Source of the DNA: Bacteroidales bacterium
Lineage (GTDB): Bacteria > Bacteroidota > Bacteroidia > Bacteroidales > JAIOZK01
Reading direction: 5' to 3'
DNA length: 63,514 nt
NCBI GenBank assembly: GCA_021740625.1
Contig: JAIOZK010000024.1
Coordinates: forward strand, 1-63,514
In this document: one piece after another, positions 1 through 8,525 of the stretch
How the letters are laid out: the number at the start of each line of letters is the position of its first letter
Numbering within the stretch: the stretch's first letter is position 1
Notes under the pieces: generated by a model
What the model was told of the DNA's origin: nothing
Database searches by the model: none
Seen by the model: the letters and a program-made list of their open reading frames with translations, nothing else
Program-made: the position numbers and the translations under genes

Positions 1-21
1 AAATCTGAAAAATCATAAAAT

Positions 22-139
22 CTTAACCCACACAATACCAACACCATAAAAAATAGCCTCATGTGAATTGTTGATAAATAGTAGGGTTATCAACAGAAAT
101 CTTTTATCCGGTGGTGTTTTTTGCGCAATGTGGGTTAAG
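22..139. repeat. Imperfect inverted repeat spanning the start of the first gene
   Basis: An 11-base arm (CTTAACCCACA, 22-32) is matched exactly by its reverse complement at 129-139. A second short match (AACACC at 40-45 against GGTGTT at 113-118) extends the pairing imperfectly. The right arm lies inside the 5' end of the receiver gene, exactly where that gene departs from its family. It may be a real palindrome or a fold-back chimera at a contig end. Confidence 0.5.
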
Positions 140-473
140 TATACGTTTGCTGCTTGAAAACTTTTTGAAAAAGGAGTATGAGGTATTTACCAAAAATGAT
201 GGTCTGGAAGCTTTAAAATGGATGGAAGAAGGCAATATACCCGACCTGGTCGTGGCAGACATACAAATGCCCAACCTGGATGGATATGATTTCATTAAGA
301 ACGTAAGGGCAAGCGGTTATTTCAAAGATATCCCCCTGATCATGCTTTCCGGCATTGAGAGTAGTTCGGAAAAGGTTAAATGCCTAAAACTGGGCGCCAA
401 TGATTATATCGTTAAACCTTTCAATCCAGAAGAGCTGTCTGTTAGGATCGAATTGCTGCTGGCACGCAAATAA
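111..473 (+). CDS. Receiver-only response regulator with an aberrant N-terminus
   Basis: This is a single CheY-like receiver domain with no output domain. The probable phospho-acceptor is Asp50 in VADIQMP, followed by the NLDGYDF loop, and the conserved lysine is Lys102 in VKPFN. After the first ten or so residues the match is continuous (SIRLLLENFLKKEYEV onward). The expected acidic pair of the Mg-binding pocket (usually V-D-D before the SIR segment) is absent; Gln and Cys stand there. No ATG is available, and the start given is GTG. Either the true 5' end is lost or chimeric (see the inverted repeat), or this receiver is inactive. It lies 22 bases before a sugar transferase with its own receiver-like domain, so a role in polysaccharide control is an inference. 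Confidence 0.75.
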   Translation: MVFFAQCGLSIRLLLENFLKKEYEVFTKNDGLEALKWMEEGNIPDLVVADIQMPNLDGYDFIKNVRASGYFKDIPLIMLSGIESSSEKVKCLKLGANDYIVKPFNPEELSVRIELLLARK

Positions 474-495
474 TCAGAAACAAAATTCCATTCCT

Positions 496-1692
496 ATGGA
501 AAACTCAGCCCATGAGAAATTCAATATCCTTTACGTTGGTGGAGACACCAGCATCATCAAAGATTTTCAAGAAAAAAAAGAACTGTTCAAGCTGAATCAC
601 GTTGAAAACGGATTGGCCGCAATTTCCTTCCTTAATAATAATGATATTGATGCGATCCTGAGTGAAGACACACTCCCCGGGCTAAACGGACTGGGCTTGC
701 TGAACATGATCAGGAACAAGCATATTGACCATACAACTCCTTTTATTATTATTTCGCACGAGAAAGATCCGGATCTGAGCAAAGAAATGATCCGGGAAAA
801 AGTGGATGATCTCTATTTTAGCCCAGTCAACGTGCAAGATATTCACACCAGGATAAAATTCCTGAAATTTTTTAAAAACAGTTTTGGAGCAAAAGAGGAA
901 TCTCCTGAAAAAGTAAGGGAATACAAGATTCCATTCATCAAACGGGCATTCGATATTCTGGTATCCTTTTTTGCCCTGCTCCTGCTGTCGCCTTTGCTCA
1001 TTGTTGTAGCAATTGCAATAAAAATTGAATCAAGAGGCTCTGTTTATTATAAATCCAAAAGGGTTGGGACGGGTTATAAGATTTTCGATTTTTATAAATT
1101 CAGATCTATGTATACGGGTGCAGATGCAAAACTCAAGGAACTTGAACACCTCAATAAATATGCAAAGGAAAAGCAGGAGGAGATCATAGAAGAAGAAACA
1201 CATAGCGATTGCCCCCGTTGTGAAAAATTACCAGAAGGTGAATATTGCTCTCCAACATTATACTCTGGCGGAGAAAAAATTTGTGAATACTGGTACAACG
1301 AACAAAAAAGGAAAAAGGGAGCCTCCACATTCCTGAAGATCAAAGACGATCCAAGAATAACCAAAGTGGGCAAATTCATCAGAAATACCAGTATTGACGA
1401 ATTGCCCCAGTTGATCAATGTTTTGAAAGGGGATATGTCGATTGTCGGCAACAGGCCACTACCCCTGTATGAAGCAGAATTGCTCACTTCGGATGACTGG
1501 AGCCAGAGGTTTCTGGGTCCGGCTGGAATTACCGGATTGTGGCAGGTAGAATTAAGAGGGAAAAAAGGCGAGATGTCGGAGGAAGAAAGAAAAGCCCTGG
1601 ACAATGAATATGCTAAAAATTATTCGTTTTGGGGCGATATCAAGCTAATATTGAGAACAATTCCTGCGCTTTTCCAAAAGGAAAACGTATAA
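496..1692 (+). CDS. Pseudo-receiver fused to polyprenyl-phosphate sugar-1-phosphate transferase
   Basis: Residues 1-125 fold like a response-regulator receiver. The acidic pair is replaced by GG (YVGGDTS), Glu57 occupies the phospho-Asp position (LSEDTLP) and the conserved Lys is gone (FSPVN). A membrane segment at about 150-175 leads into a bacterial sugar transferase domain (PF02397, WcaJ/WbaP type). Its hallmarks are KFRSMYTGAD from residue 201, KDDPRITKVG, SIDELPQL, GDMSIVGNRP and AGITGLWQVE. The family starts glycan assembly by moving a sugar-1-phosphate to undecaprenyl phosphate at the inner membrane. An insert carries Cys239, Cys242, Cys251 and Cys263, as in many Bacteroidota relatives, possibly for metal binding. 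I chose the ATG at 496 because upstream codons overlap the previous gene and encode no recognisable domain. Confidence 0.92.
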   Translation: MENSAHEKFNILYVGGDTSIIKDFQEKKELFKLNHVENGLAAISFLNNNDIDAILSEDTLPGLNGLGLLNMIRNKHIDHTTPFIIISHEKDPDLSKEMIREKVDDLYFSPVNVQDIHTRIKFLKFFKNSFGAKEESPEKVREYKIPFIKRAFDILVSFFALLLLSPLLIVVAIAIKIESRGSVYYKSKRVGTGYKIFDFYKFRSMYTGADAKLKELEHLNKYAKEKQEEIIEEETHSDCPRCEKLPEGEYCSPTLYSGGEKICEYWYNEQKRKKGASTFLKIKDDPRITKVGKFIRNTSIDELPQLINVLKGDMSIVGNRPLPLYEAELLTSDDWSQRFLGPAGITGLWQVELRGKKGEMSEEERKALDNEYAKNYSFWGDIKLILRTIPALFQKENV

Positions 1693-1856
1693 TATATACT
1701 ATTGTAATGGGGATCTGGGAGCCTAAACAGCTATATGTGTGCTGGTTGCTTATTTAACTATTTGTTAAAAACTTATTAAAAAAAAATAATCGAATCATTA
1801 TATATTTTTTTAAAATTGATGTAGTTTCACTTTTAATTAAAATCATAATTCGAGAA
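1693..1856. other. AT-rich spacer upstream of the export genes
   Basis: This 164-base stretch has no open frame of note and is dominated by A/T runs around 1770-1820. It probably holds the promoter of the export operon that starts at 1857, but I see no clear TAnnTTTG element. No terminator hairpin was found after the sugar transferase. Confidence 0.4.
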
Positions 1857-2633
1857 ATGTTGATGAGGGTACTTTCAGGAAAAAATATACTTACTTTCTT
1901 GTTCTTGATTTTTCACGTGCTAGTGGCCGGACAAAATAACCAGGAAAACGAAAAAAACGATTTTTTCAATCCTCTTACCGATGATATCGCCACCAAGTTA
2001 CCTCCGCTTGAAGCCCTGATAGATTCTGCAATAGAAAACTCACCACGCATTAAAGTAGAAGAATTAACTGCAGATTATTACAGATATACCACCAAGTCGG
2101 CAAAAGTGAACTGGACAAGGAATTTTTATCTGGATGCCGAATTTGATGCCGGCGACTGGAATTACTGGGACAGAGATGAACTCAACCAGGTTGACAGGTT
2201 TTATTATTCAGAATCAAGAAGGGTATCATACCTGGTTGGAGCTTCCATTCGTTTCCCCCTGATTGACATCGTTGACAGGAGAAACCAGATCAACCAGCAA
2301 AAAAAGCAGGTTGAGATCGCACTGGCTAACAGGGACTGGCAAATCAGACAGGTTCGTGAACAAGTGGTTACTTTATTCAATGAATTGATACAACAACAGG
2401 AATTGCTGAGGATCAGCAATGAGTATCAGCAATATGCCGATATTTACATGCCCATTGCGGAAATGGAATTTAAAAACGGAGAAATTCCGGCATCCGAGCT
2501 GCAAAGGTTAAAAGATTATCAAACAAGAGGAGCAGAAAGATTTGCCAATATTATCAAAGCATTCAATGATGCTTACTGGAGGCTTGAAGAGATCGTCGGA
2601 ATGAAATTTAATTTAATTAACGTGGAGAGGTAA
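1857..2633 (+). CDS. Half-length TolC-like outer-membrane protein
   Basis: The first 26 residues form a signal peptide (hydrophobic FLFLIFHVLVAG). The mature part is helical, with the spacing of one TolC hairpin: EALIDSAIENSPRIKVEEL, then a strand-like part (VGASIRFPLID), then a long coiled helix (RQVREQVVTLFNELIQQQELL). At 258 residues it is about half of a normal TolC/OprM protein, so it seems to carry one repeat instead of two. It overlaps the co-polymerase gene by one base, so the two are co-translated. It probably supplies the outer-membrane or periplasmic conduit of the polysaccharide exporter; no Wza-type protein is visible in the window. The ATG at 1863 is an alternative start. Confidence 0.72.
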   Translation: MLMRVLSGKNILTFLFLIFHVLVAGQNNQENEKNDFFNPLTDDIATKLPPLEALIDSAIENSPRIKVEELTADYYRYTTKSAKVNWTRNFYLDAEFDAGDWNYWDRDELNQVDRFYYSESRRVSYLVGASIRFPLIDIVDRRNQINQQKKQVEIALANRDWQIRQVREQVVTLFNELIQQQELLRISNEYQQYADIYMPIAEMEFKNGEIPASELQRLKDYQTRGAERFANIIKAFNDAYWRLEEIVGMKFNLINVER

Positions 2634-5563
2634 TGGATTTTTATCAATTTTATCAATTATTTAGAAGACACCTCCTGTTACTGATCCTGGTACCCGTAGT
2701 ACTGGCTTTCACAGTATACCTGTTTACCAGGAACCAGCCCAAAACATTCTCCTCCTCCACAGTCATTTACACAGGTATTGCAACCGGCTATTCAATCGAA
2801 ACAACAGACCGCGGCTATCTTGACTATTACGGGACCAATGTGCAATTCGATAATCTGATCAATTTATTCAACTCCAGGCAAATCATAGAACAAACAGCCA
2901 TCAAGCTCCTCACACAGGATCTTACCCTGGAGCAGCCCAATCCGCAATATATTTCCGTTGCAAACTGGGAGGCCTTGCAAAGAATGGTTCCCAAAAATAT
3001 CAAAGACCTTGTGGTGAAAAACGGGAAAATGGGTCTCGAAAGGGAAAAAGAGGAACAAATAAGAAACCTTGAAACGGAGATCAAAAGCCTGGAAAGAGAA
3101 ATTGCCAGAAAAAGAAACAGAGCTGAACAATCCTTGGTCGATCAACCCAAAGAAACCCAAAATACCGGGATGCAGGGTGTAGATAAAACGAAAACTACAG
3201 AGCAACAGGAAAACCTGGCCAGGTATCATACGGTTCAAGCAGGAGAAAATATTTACACCATTGCAAGCAGATATGGAATGAGTGTTGGTGAAATCATGGA
3301 GATCAACAACCTCAGCTCCAACCAGGTATATACCGGGCAGGTGCTTATGCTCGAAAGCTCACAGTCGGGAACAGAAAATCAGTATCATACGGTATCACCC
3401 GGAGAAACACTTTTTTCTATCGCCAAAATGTATGGAGTCAGCATATCAGATCTGCGACGCAGAAATAATTTATCTTCCAATGCAATACAAAACGGACAAA
3501 GACTGATCATTCGTTCCGGTCAAAGTTATGGTAAAACAACATCGGATTACGGCAAGGAAGTTTCAAGCCCATATAACACGAATCACGAACCCGAACCAGG
3601 TGAAATTATCGATCCCAGCGAAACAAGAACAGGCGGAAGAGTTTACCATGTACCACACCTGAACACGAATTTTCCCGAAAAAGATCCTATTGTACCACCC
3701 GGTGTTAAAAAATCTGACTTTGATGCAACCCTGGAAAATTTTACGAGGTATTACCGCTCCAGCGATACAAACTTCATATATGAATTATTACATTACAATC
3801 ACAAACATTACAGTATTGGAGCGATCAACCAGAAATCCAGGGTAAGCCGGATTGGTGCCAGCGACCTTGTTGAAATCACCTACGAATCAGATGATCCTGG
3901 TATCTGTCAGCAAACCCTGAAAATACTGGCCGATGTATTTGTTAAGAATTACAAGCAATTACGTATCAATCAAACTGATGCAGTGGTAAGATACTTTCAG
4001 GAGCAGGTCGATTCTGCTAACGCACGCTTGCAAAGAGCCGAAGACCGCCTGCTTCGGTTCAACAAAAAGAACAACATCATTAATTACTACGAGCAATCCA
4101 GGTTCATCGCCGAGCAAAAAGAAGAACTGGATACATACTATCAGAATGAACAAATCAGGCTGGCCTCCGCTGCTGCTGCTATCAAGGAGATTGAGACAAG
4201 GTTAATGGACAAAGACAGCATTTATCTCTCAACAGACGAGATCAATAAGGTAAGAAAAAAATTGCAGAAAGTTGATGAAATGATTTACATCAACCAGCTT
4301 GATGCTGAGAATGATCCCCGGATTGGTGATGACCTGAACAAACTGAAAAGACAGGCTGAAGATTTGCGTAAGCAAATGAAATACCTGGTTGATAAATATT
4401 ATATGTATTCTCATTCACCGGAAGGCATACCGGTAAAAGAATTGCTGACCGACTGGATGGAGAATGTACTGGCCTTCGAAAGTTCAAAAGCAGCCCTCAG
4501 AGTACTCGACCGGAGAAAACAGGATTTTCAGACCGTCTACCAGATCATGGCCCCGCTTGGTGCAATGCTGAAAAGAATTGAAAGAGAGATCAATGTAGCC
4601 GAGCAATCCTACCTGGAATTGCTCAGAAGCCTGAACCTTGCCAAGATGAAACAGCAGAACCTGGAAATGGCAACCAACATCAAAATCGTCGATGAACCAT
4701 TTTTCCCGATTGCTGCACAACCCTCGCGGACAAAGCTCCTGATCCTGATCGCAGCAGTGGCCGGATTCGTGCTGGTTGCATTCATCATCATCGTGCTCGA
4801 ATTCTTTGATACCTCCATCAAAACTCCTGAAAGAATACAAAAGCTAACCAAACTAAAACTTGCCGGAGCTTATCCCCGTGTCACACCAGGGCCCCAGTCG
4901 AAGGATTTTCGAAATATCAGCGACAGATTGCTGGAAATTATCATACAGAACATCAAACTGAATATCAGCAAAAACTCCATCTATCAATCAGATAAGCCTT
5001 ACCTGGTATTGCTTTTCTCTACCAAACCGGATACAGGTAAAACAACGATTGCAACCAACCTGATAAGAAAATTGCGTGAATACGGAGAAAAAGTCCTTTA
5101 TCTGAATTATGAAAGAGAAAACAAGGATGAGAATGATGATGATTTGAACTATGCAATCCGCTATAAACTTGATAACAAATTTGTTGAAATAAAACATATC
5201 AGTGACCTGATTCAGTCGCAATACATCAGGGAAGAAAACTACAAGTATGATTATATATTCCTGGAATTGCCTGCCATCATTTATAATTCCTTTCCCCTCG
5301 ATCTGATTGAAACCGTTGATCTTTCCTTGCTCATCCTGAATGCAAAGGATCACTGGCAAAAATCAGATAACAACGCGATGCAGTCATTTCTGGAAGTTTC
5401 AAGGGAAAAGCCTATGGTTGTTCTGAATATGGCGGAAGTTTATGCACTCGAAGATCTTATCAATGCTGTACCTAAACAATCCGGGTTTTCGATCAGAAAA
5501 AAGGTAAGGGAATTTGTTACTTACCCGTCAAAGGTAAAAATCAGGGTAAAAGTTGACAATTGA
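2633..5563 (+). CDS. Wzc/GumC-type polysaccharide co-polymerase with two inserted LysM domains
   Basis: The protein begins with a Wzz-type N-terminus and a membrane segment at about 13-32. The periplasmic region is unusually long and contains two LysM domains, near 198-241 (YHTVQAGENIYTIAS) and 251-294 (YHTVSPGETLFSIAK). Coiled coils follow. A second membrane segment at about 701-724 precedes a cytoplasmic ATPase-like domain with a P-loop (TKPDTGKTT, 797-805). That domain is degenerate: the Walker A' aspartate is Asn825 (YLNYE), the Walker B segment reads FLELPA, and no C-terminal tyrosine cluster exists. Wzc-family proteins set chain length and couple polymerisation to export. The LysM pair suggests an anchor to peptidoglycan (inference). 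Upstream TolC-like and downstream flippase genes overlap or abut it. Confidence 0.88.
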   Translation: MDFYQFYQLFRRHLLLLILVPVVLAFTVYLFTRNQPKTFSSSTVIYTGIATGYSIETTDRGYLDYYGTNVQFDNLINLFNSRQIIEQTAIKLLTQDLTLEQPNPQYISVANWEALQRMVPKNIKDLVVKNGKMGLEREKEEQIRNLETEIKSLEREIARKRNRAEQSLVDQPKETQNTGMQGVDKTKTTEQQENLARYHTVQAGENIYTIASRYGMSVGEIMEINNLSSNQVYTGQVLMLESSQSGTENQYHTVSPGETLFSIAKMYGVSISDLRRRNNLSSNAIQNGQRLIIRSGQSYGKTTSDYGKEVSSPYNTNHEPEPGEIIDPSETRTGGRVYHVPHLNTNFPEKDPIVPPGVKKSDFDATLENFTRYYRSSDTNFIYELLHYNHKHYSIGAINQKSRVSRIGASDLVEITYESDDPGICQQTLKILADVFVKNYKQLRINQTDAVVRYFQEQVDSANARLQRAEDRLLRFNKKNNIINYYEQSRFIAEQKEELDTYYQNEQIRLASAAAAIKEIETRLMDKDSIYLSTDEINKVRKKLQKVDEMIYINQLDAENDPRIGDDLNKLKRQAEDLRKQMKYLVDKYYMYSHSPEGIPVKELLTDWMENVLAFESSKAALRVLDRRKQDFQTVYQIMAPLGAMLKRIEREINVAEQSYLELLRSLNLAKMKQQNLEMATNIKIVDEPFFPIAAQPSRTKLLILIAAVAGFVLVAFIIIVLEFFDTSIKTPERIQKLTKLKLAGAYPRVTPGPQSKDFRNISDRLLEIIIQNIKLNISKNSIYQSDKPYLVLLFSTKPDTGKTTIATNLIRKLREYGEKVLYLNYERENKDENDDDLNYAIRYKLDNKFVEIKHISDLIQSQYIREENYKYDYIFLELPAIIYNSFPLDLIETVDLSLLILNAKDHWQKSDNNAMQSFLEVSREKPMVVLNMAEVYALEDLINAVPKQSGFSIRKKVREFVTYPSKVKIRVKVDN

Positions 5564-7019
5564 AATTAGTTGTGTGAAAAATAAAATAATACAATTACTG
5601 AAAAATGACAATTTTCTTTCCCTGGTCAGCAACTTATCGGTTGCTGTTTTTGGTTTTCTCAGTTTTCTCTTACTTGTACGTACCTTAAAGGCAGAACTTT
5701 TCGGAGAATGGGTGCTCTATATTACAGCAGGAAATTTTATCGAGATGTTGCGTTTTGGTATCACCCGGACGGCCATCATCCGGTTTCTTTCCGGAGCAGA
5801 GAATAGCGAAAGACACCGGCTCATCGGATCCAACTGGGTCATCAGTTTTGTGGTTACCCTGATGATTGCAGTAATCCTATGGATCATTTACGGATTGTTT
5901 CCAGAAACCATCACCCATTCAGGCTATTCATTGTTTTTCATCTGGTATCCTGTGCTGTCATTTCTCAACCTTCCTTTCAACAATGCCCTTTCGATTCTGC
6001 AAGCCGATCAGAAATTTGATAAAATCCTCATCATCCGCCTGCTCAATGTCGGATTATTCGTACTCTTCCTTGCGCTGAACTTTATCTGGTTCCATTTTGG
6101 CCTCATGGAAATTTTATTTGTCCATCTTGGCGTAAACCTGCTAACATCACTGATCAGCCTGGTATTACGATGGGATGGGATCAGGTATTTCTTCAAAACT
6201 ACAAGGGAAAGCAGAAAAACATTGCTCGATTTCGGAAAATACACTACCGGCACACTCATCGGAAGTAATTTACTGAAAAGTTCTGACACGTTCATTATCG
6301 GACTGAGCCCGTTCCTGGGAACCGTTGGTGTTGCTTTTTACAGCGTGCCCCTTAAACTGACCGAAATTCTTGAAATCCCTTTGAGAAGTTACGTGGCCAC
6401 AGCATTTCCAAAGATGTCGAAGGCCAGTATCCTGAACAAAATAGATGAGGTAAAAAAAATCTATTACAGTTATGCGGGTGGACTGACCTATATGTTGCTT
6501 CCCATTATTATCCTGGGTTTGATCTTTGCTGAAGAATTTGTTGTAATACTTGGTGGTAAGGAATACATCGAAACTGCCGGCATATTCAGAATATTTTGTA
6601 TATATGGCTTGTTCCTCCCCATAGATAAATTAACGGGTGTGGCCCTTGACAGTATCAACAGGCCCAGAAAAAACTTTTACAAAGTTGTATACATGGCCAC
6701 TGCAAACATATTGGGAGACAGCATTGTTATTTTTGTAGTCTCCCGTTTCTTGCTTGGAACAGCATTGATTACCATGCTTTTCGGCCCTGCAGAGCTCAAC
6801 CTGATTCATGAGATAGGAATTGACTTTGCCTTCATTAAAACGCTCGAACTTGTTGCCGTTGTTACTATATTTTTTACATTGATCGGAGTTATCGTAGGAT
6901 TTCATTATCTGAATGCCGAAATTGGGATCACCAAAAAAAGATTGTTTACCGACGGACTTTCATTTTTCACTCAAATCATTGAAGGCTTTTTCGGTAAAAC
7001 AAAAATCGGAAAATATTAG
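5553..7019 (+). CDS. Wzx-type polysaccharide flippase (MOP superfamily)
   Basis: This is a multispanning membrane protein of 488 residues with about 12-14 hydrophobic segments. Its start resembles oligosaccharide flippases (SNLSVAVFGFLSFLLLVRTL, then FGEWVLYI). The central GKYTTGTLIGSNLLKSSDTF segment is typical of the polysaccharide biosynthesis/MATE-like family. Such proteins move undecaprenyl-linked repeat units across the inner membrane. The listed start is TTG, overlapping the co-polymerase by 11 bases. The GTG at 5574, just past that gene's stop, gives the more usual beginning MKNKIIQLL and is a strong alternative. It sits between chain-length and polymerase genes, as expected for a Wzx/Wzy pathway. 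Confidence 0.85.
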   Translation: MTIEISCVKNKIIQLLKNDNFLSLVSNLSVAVFGFLSFLLLVRTLKAELFGEWVLYITAGNFIEMLRFGITRTAIIRFLSGAENSERHRLIGSNWVISFVVTLMIAVILWIIYGLFPETITHSGYSLFFIWYPVLSFLNLPFNNALSILQADQKFDKILIIRLLNVGLFVLFLALNFIWFHFGLMEILFVHLGVNLLTSLISLVLRWDGIRYFFKTTRESRKTLLDFGKYTTGTLIGSNLLKSSDTFIIGLSPFLGTVGVAFYSVPLKLTEILEIPLRSYVATAFPKMSKASILNKIDEVKKIYYSYAGGLTYMLLPIIILGLIFAEEFVVILGGKEYIETAGIFRIFCIYGLFLPIDKLTGVALDSINRPRKNFYKVVYMATANILGDSIVIFVVSRFLLGTALITMLFGPAELNLIHEIGIDFAFIKTLELVAVVTIFFTLIGVIVGFHYLNAEIGITKKRLFTDGLSFFTQIIEGFFGKTKIGKY

Positions 7020-7043
7020 TATTTTTATTTTTTTAATGTATCA

Positions 7044-8516
7044 ATGTTCAACAAGCAAAATTATAAAACCGGCTCCTTGAATCTGGAAAAACCATGGGTG
7101 TTGTTCTTGTTGCTGCTCATAGTAATAGGCCTGGGTTATATTATTGCCAAAGGTGGTATTACTGCAGCCATGGCGGCAGTAGCCATACCACCGGTTTTGT
7201 TCTATCTGAACAGGATTTTCGTAAATCCAAGGGTAGGACTGTTTACCGTATTAATACTGGCGTTTACCGCCATCGGTTTGAACCGCTACATCACAGGTTT
7301 GCCGCTGGGATTGAGCATCGATATCATGCTTGTATTAACATTCGTGGCCTTTTTTTTCAAACACTTTTACAAAGACGTCGATTATTCACCGCTGAAATCG
7401 GATTTGACCCTGTTGGCGCTGATCTGGTTCCTTTACGCAGTGCTGCAATTCTTCAATCCTGAAGCCCTGAGCCGGCAAGCCTGGTTCTATGCCATGCGGG
7501 GAATGTCCTTGTATCCATTGCTATTTATTCCGCTTACCTATTTATTATTCAACAAGGTAAAATATTTCAATTATTTCCTGTATATCTGGGCCGGATTTAC
7601 AATTCTGGCTTTCATCAAAGGATGGATGCAGGTGAATATTGCACCGGATTTTGCAGAACAACGCTGGCTGGATCAGGGAGGCGCTGTTACACATGTTTTG
7701 TTTGGTGAGTTGCGGGCTTTTTCATTTTATTCTGACGCGGGGCAGTTCGGTGCCGCCATGGGCGCTGCCGGCATAGCCGGTATCCTGCTTGGTCTGAACT
7801 CAAAAAAAACCTGGGAAAAAGTTCTTTTCTTCAGCATGGGAATTTCAGGCATATACGGAATGATGATTTCCGGAACACGTGGCGCCATGATCGTGCCGAT
7901 GATTGGGGGATTTATGTACATACTGCACAGGAAAAACTTCAAGGTTATACTAATTGGTACCATGATGATGGCCGCAGTTTACGTGTTCTTTGCCCATACT
8001 TATGTCGGACAGAGCTATTATGAAATCAGGAGGATGCGGACAGCCTTCCGGCCTGAAGATGATGCATCCCTGCAGGTGCGACTTGAAAACAGAAGGATTC
8101 TGAAAGGTTATCTCAGAACCCGGCCTTTCGGGGGAGGGATCGGCAGTGCAGGTGATTGGGGCCGCAGGTTCTCCCCGCAGGGATTCCTAGCCCAGATACC
8201 AACAGATAGCTGGTATGTGCAAATATGGGCAGAACAGGGAATTGTCGGGCTGCTGCTTCACCTCATTATCCTGTCCTATATTGTTGTAAAAAGTTCTTAT
8301 CTGATTATGTTCAAACTAAAAGATCCTATCTTGCGGGGAAGAATGTCTGCCCTTGTGGCAGCCTTTACCGGGATTATGGGCGCAAGCTACGGAAACGGTG
8401 TTCTGGGACAAATGCCAACAGGAGCAATTACCTATATGAGCTGGGTATTCCTGTTTCTCTCTCCCATGTTTGACGAACAAATAAAAATGTTAAAAGCAAA
8501 AAATGCTCAAAATTAA
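7044..8516 (+). CDS. O-antigen polymerase/ligase-like membrane protein (Wzy type)
   Basis: The 490-residue protein has about a dozen membrane segments and one long external loop near residues 330-390. The O-antigen ligase family (PF04932) signature is present: SGTRGAM, then RTRPFGGGIGSAG, then PTDSWYVQIWAEQGIVG. Members polymerise lipid-linked repeat units or ligate them to an acceptor in the periplasm. Adjacency to the flippase and the co-polymerase favours the polymerase role. A 24-base gap separates it from the flippase, and the next gene starts within ten bases. Confidence 0.85.
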   Translation: MFNKQNYKTGSLNLEKPWVLFLLLLIVIGLGYIIAKGGITAAMAAVAIPPVLFYLNRIFVNPRVGLFTVLILAFTAIGLNRYITGLPLGLSIDIMLVLTFVAFFFKHFYKDVDYSPLKSDLTLLALIWFLYAVLQFFNPEALSRQAWFYAMRGMSLYPLLFIPLTYLLFNKVKYFNYFLYIWAGFTILAFIKGWMQVNIAPDFAEQRWLDQGGAVTHVLFGELRAFSFYSDAGQFGAAMGAAGIAGILLGLNSKKTWEKVLFFSMGISGIYGMMISGTRGAMIVPMIGGFMYILHRKNFKVILIGTMMMAAVYVFFAHTYVGQSYYEIRRMRTAFRPEDDASLQVRLENRRILKGYLRTRPFGGGIGSAGDWGRRFSPQGFLAQIPTDSWYVQIWAEQGIVGLLLHLIILSYIVVKSSYLIMFKLKDPILRGRMSALVAAFTGIMGASYGNGVLGQMPTGAITYMSWVFLFLSPMFDEQIKMLKAKNAQN

Positions 8517-8525
8517 TTGAACCTG

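Noticed and set aside
1092-1604. Long minus-strand open frame (170 codons) opposite the sugar transferase
   Set aside because: It is a shadow of a strongly conserved plus-strand domain and shows no family features.
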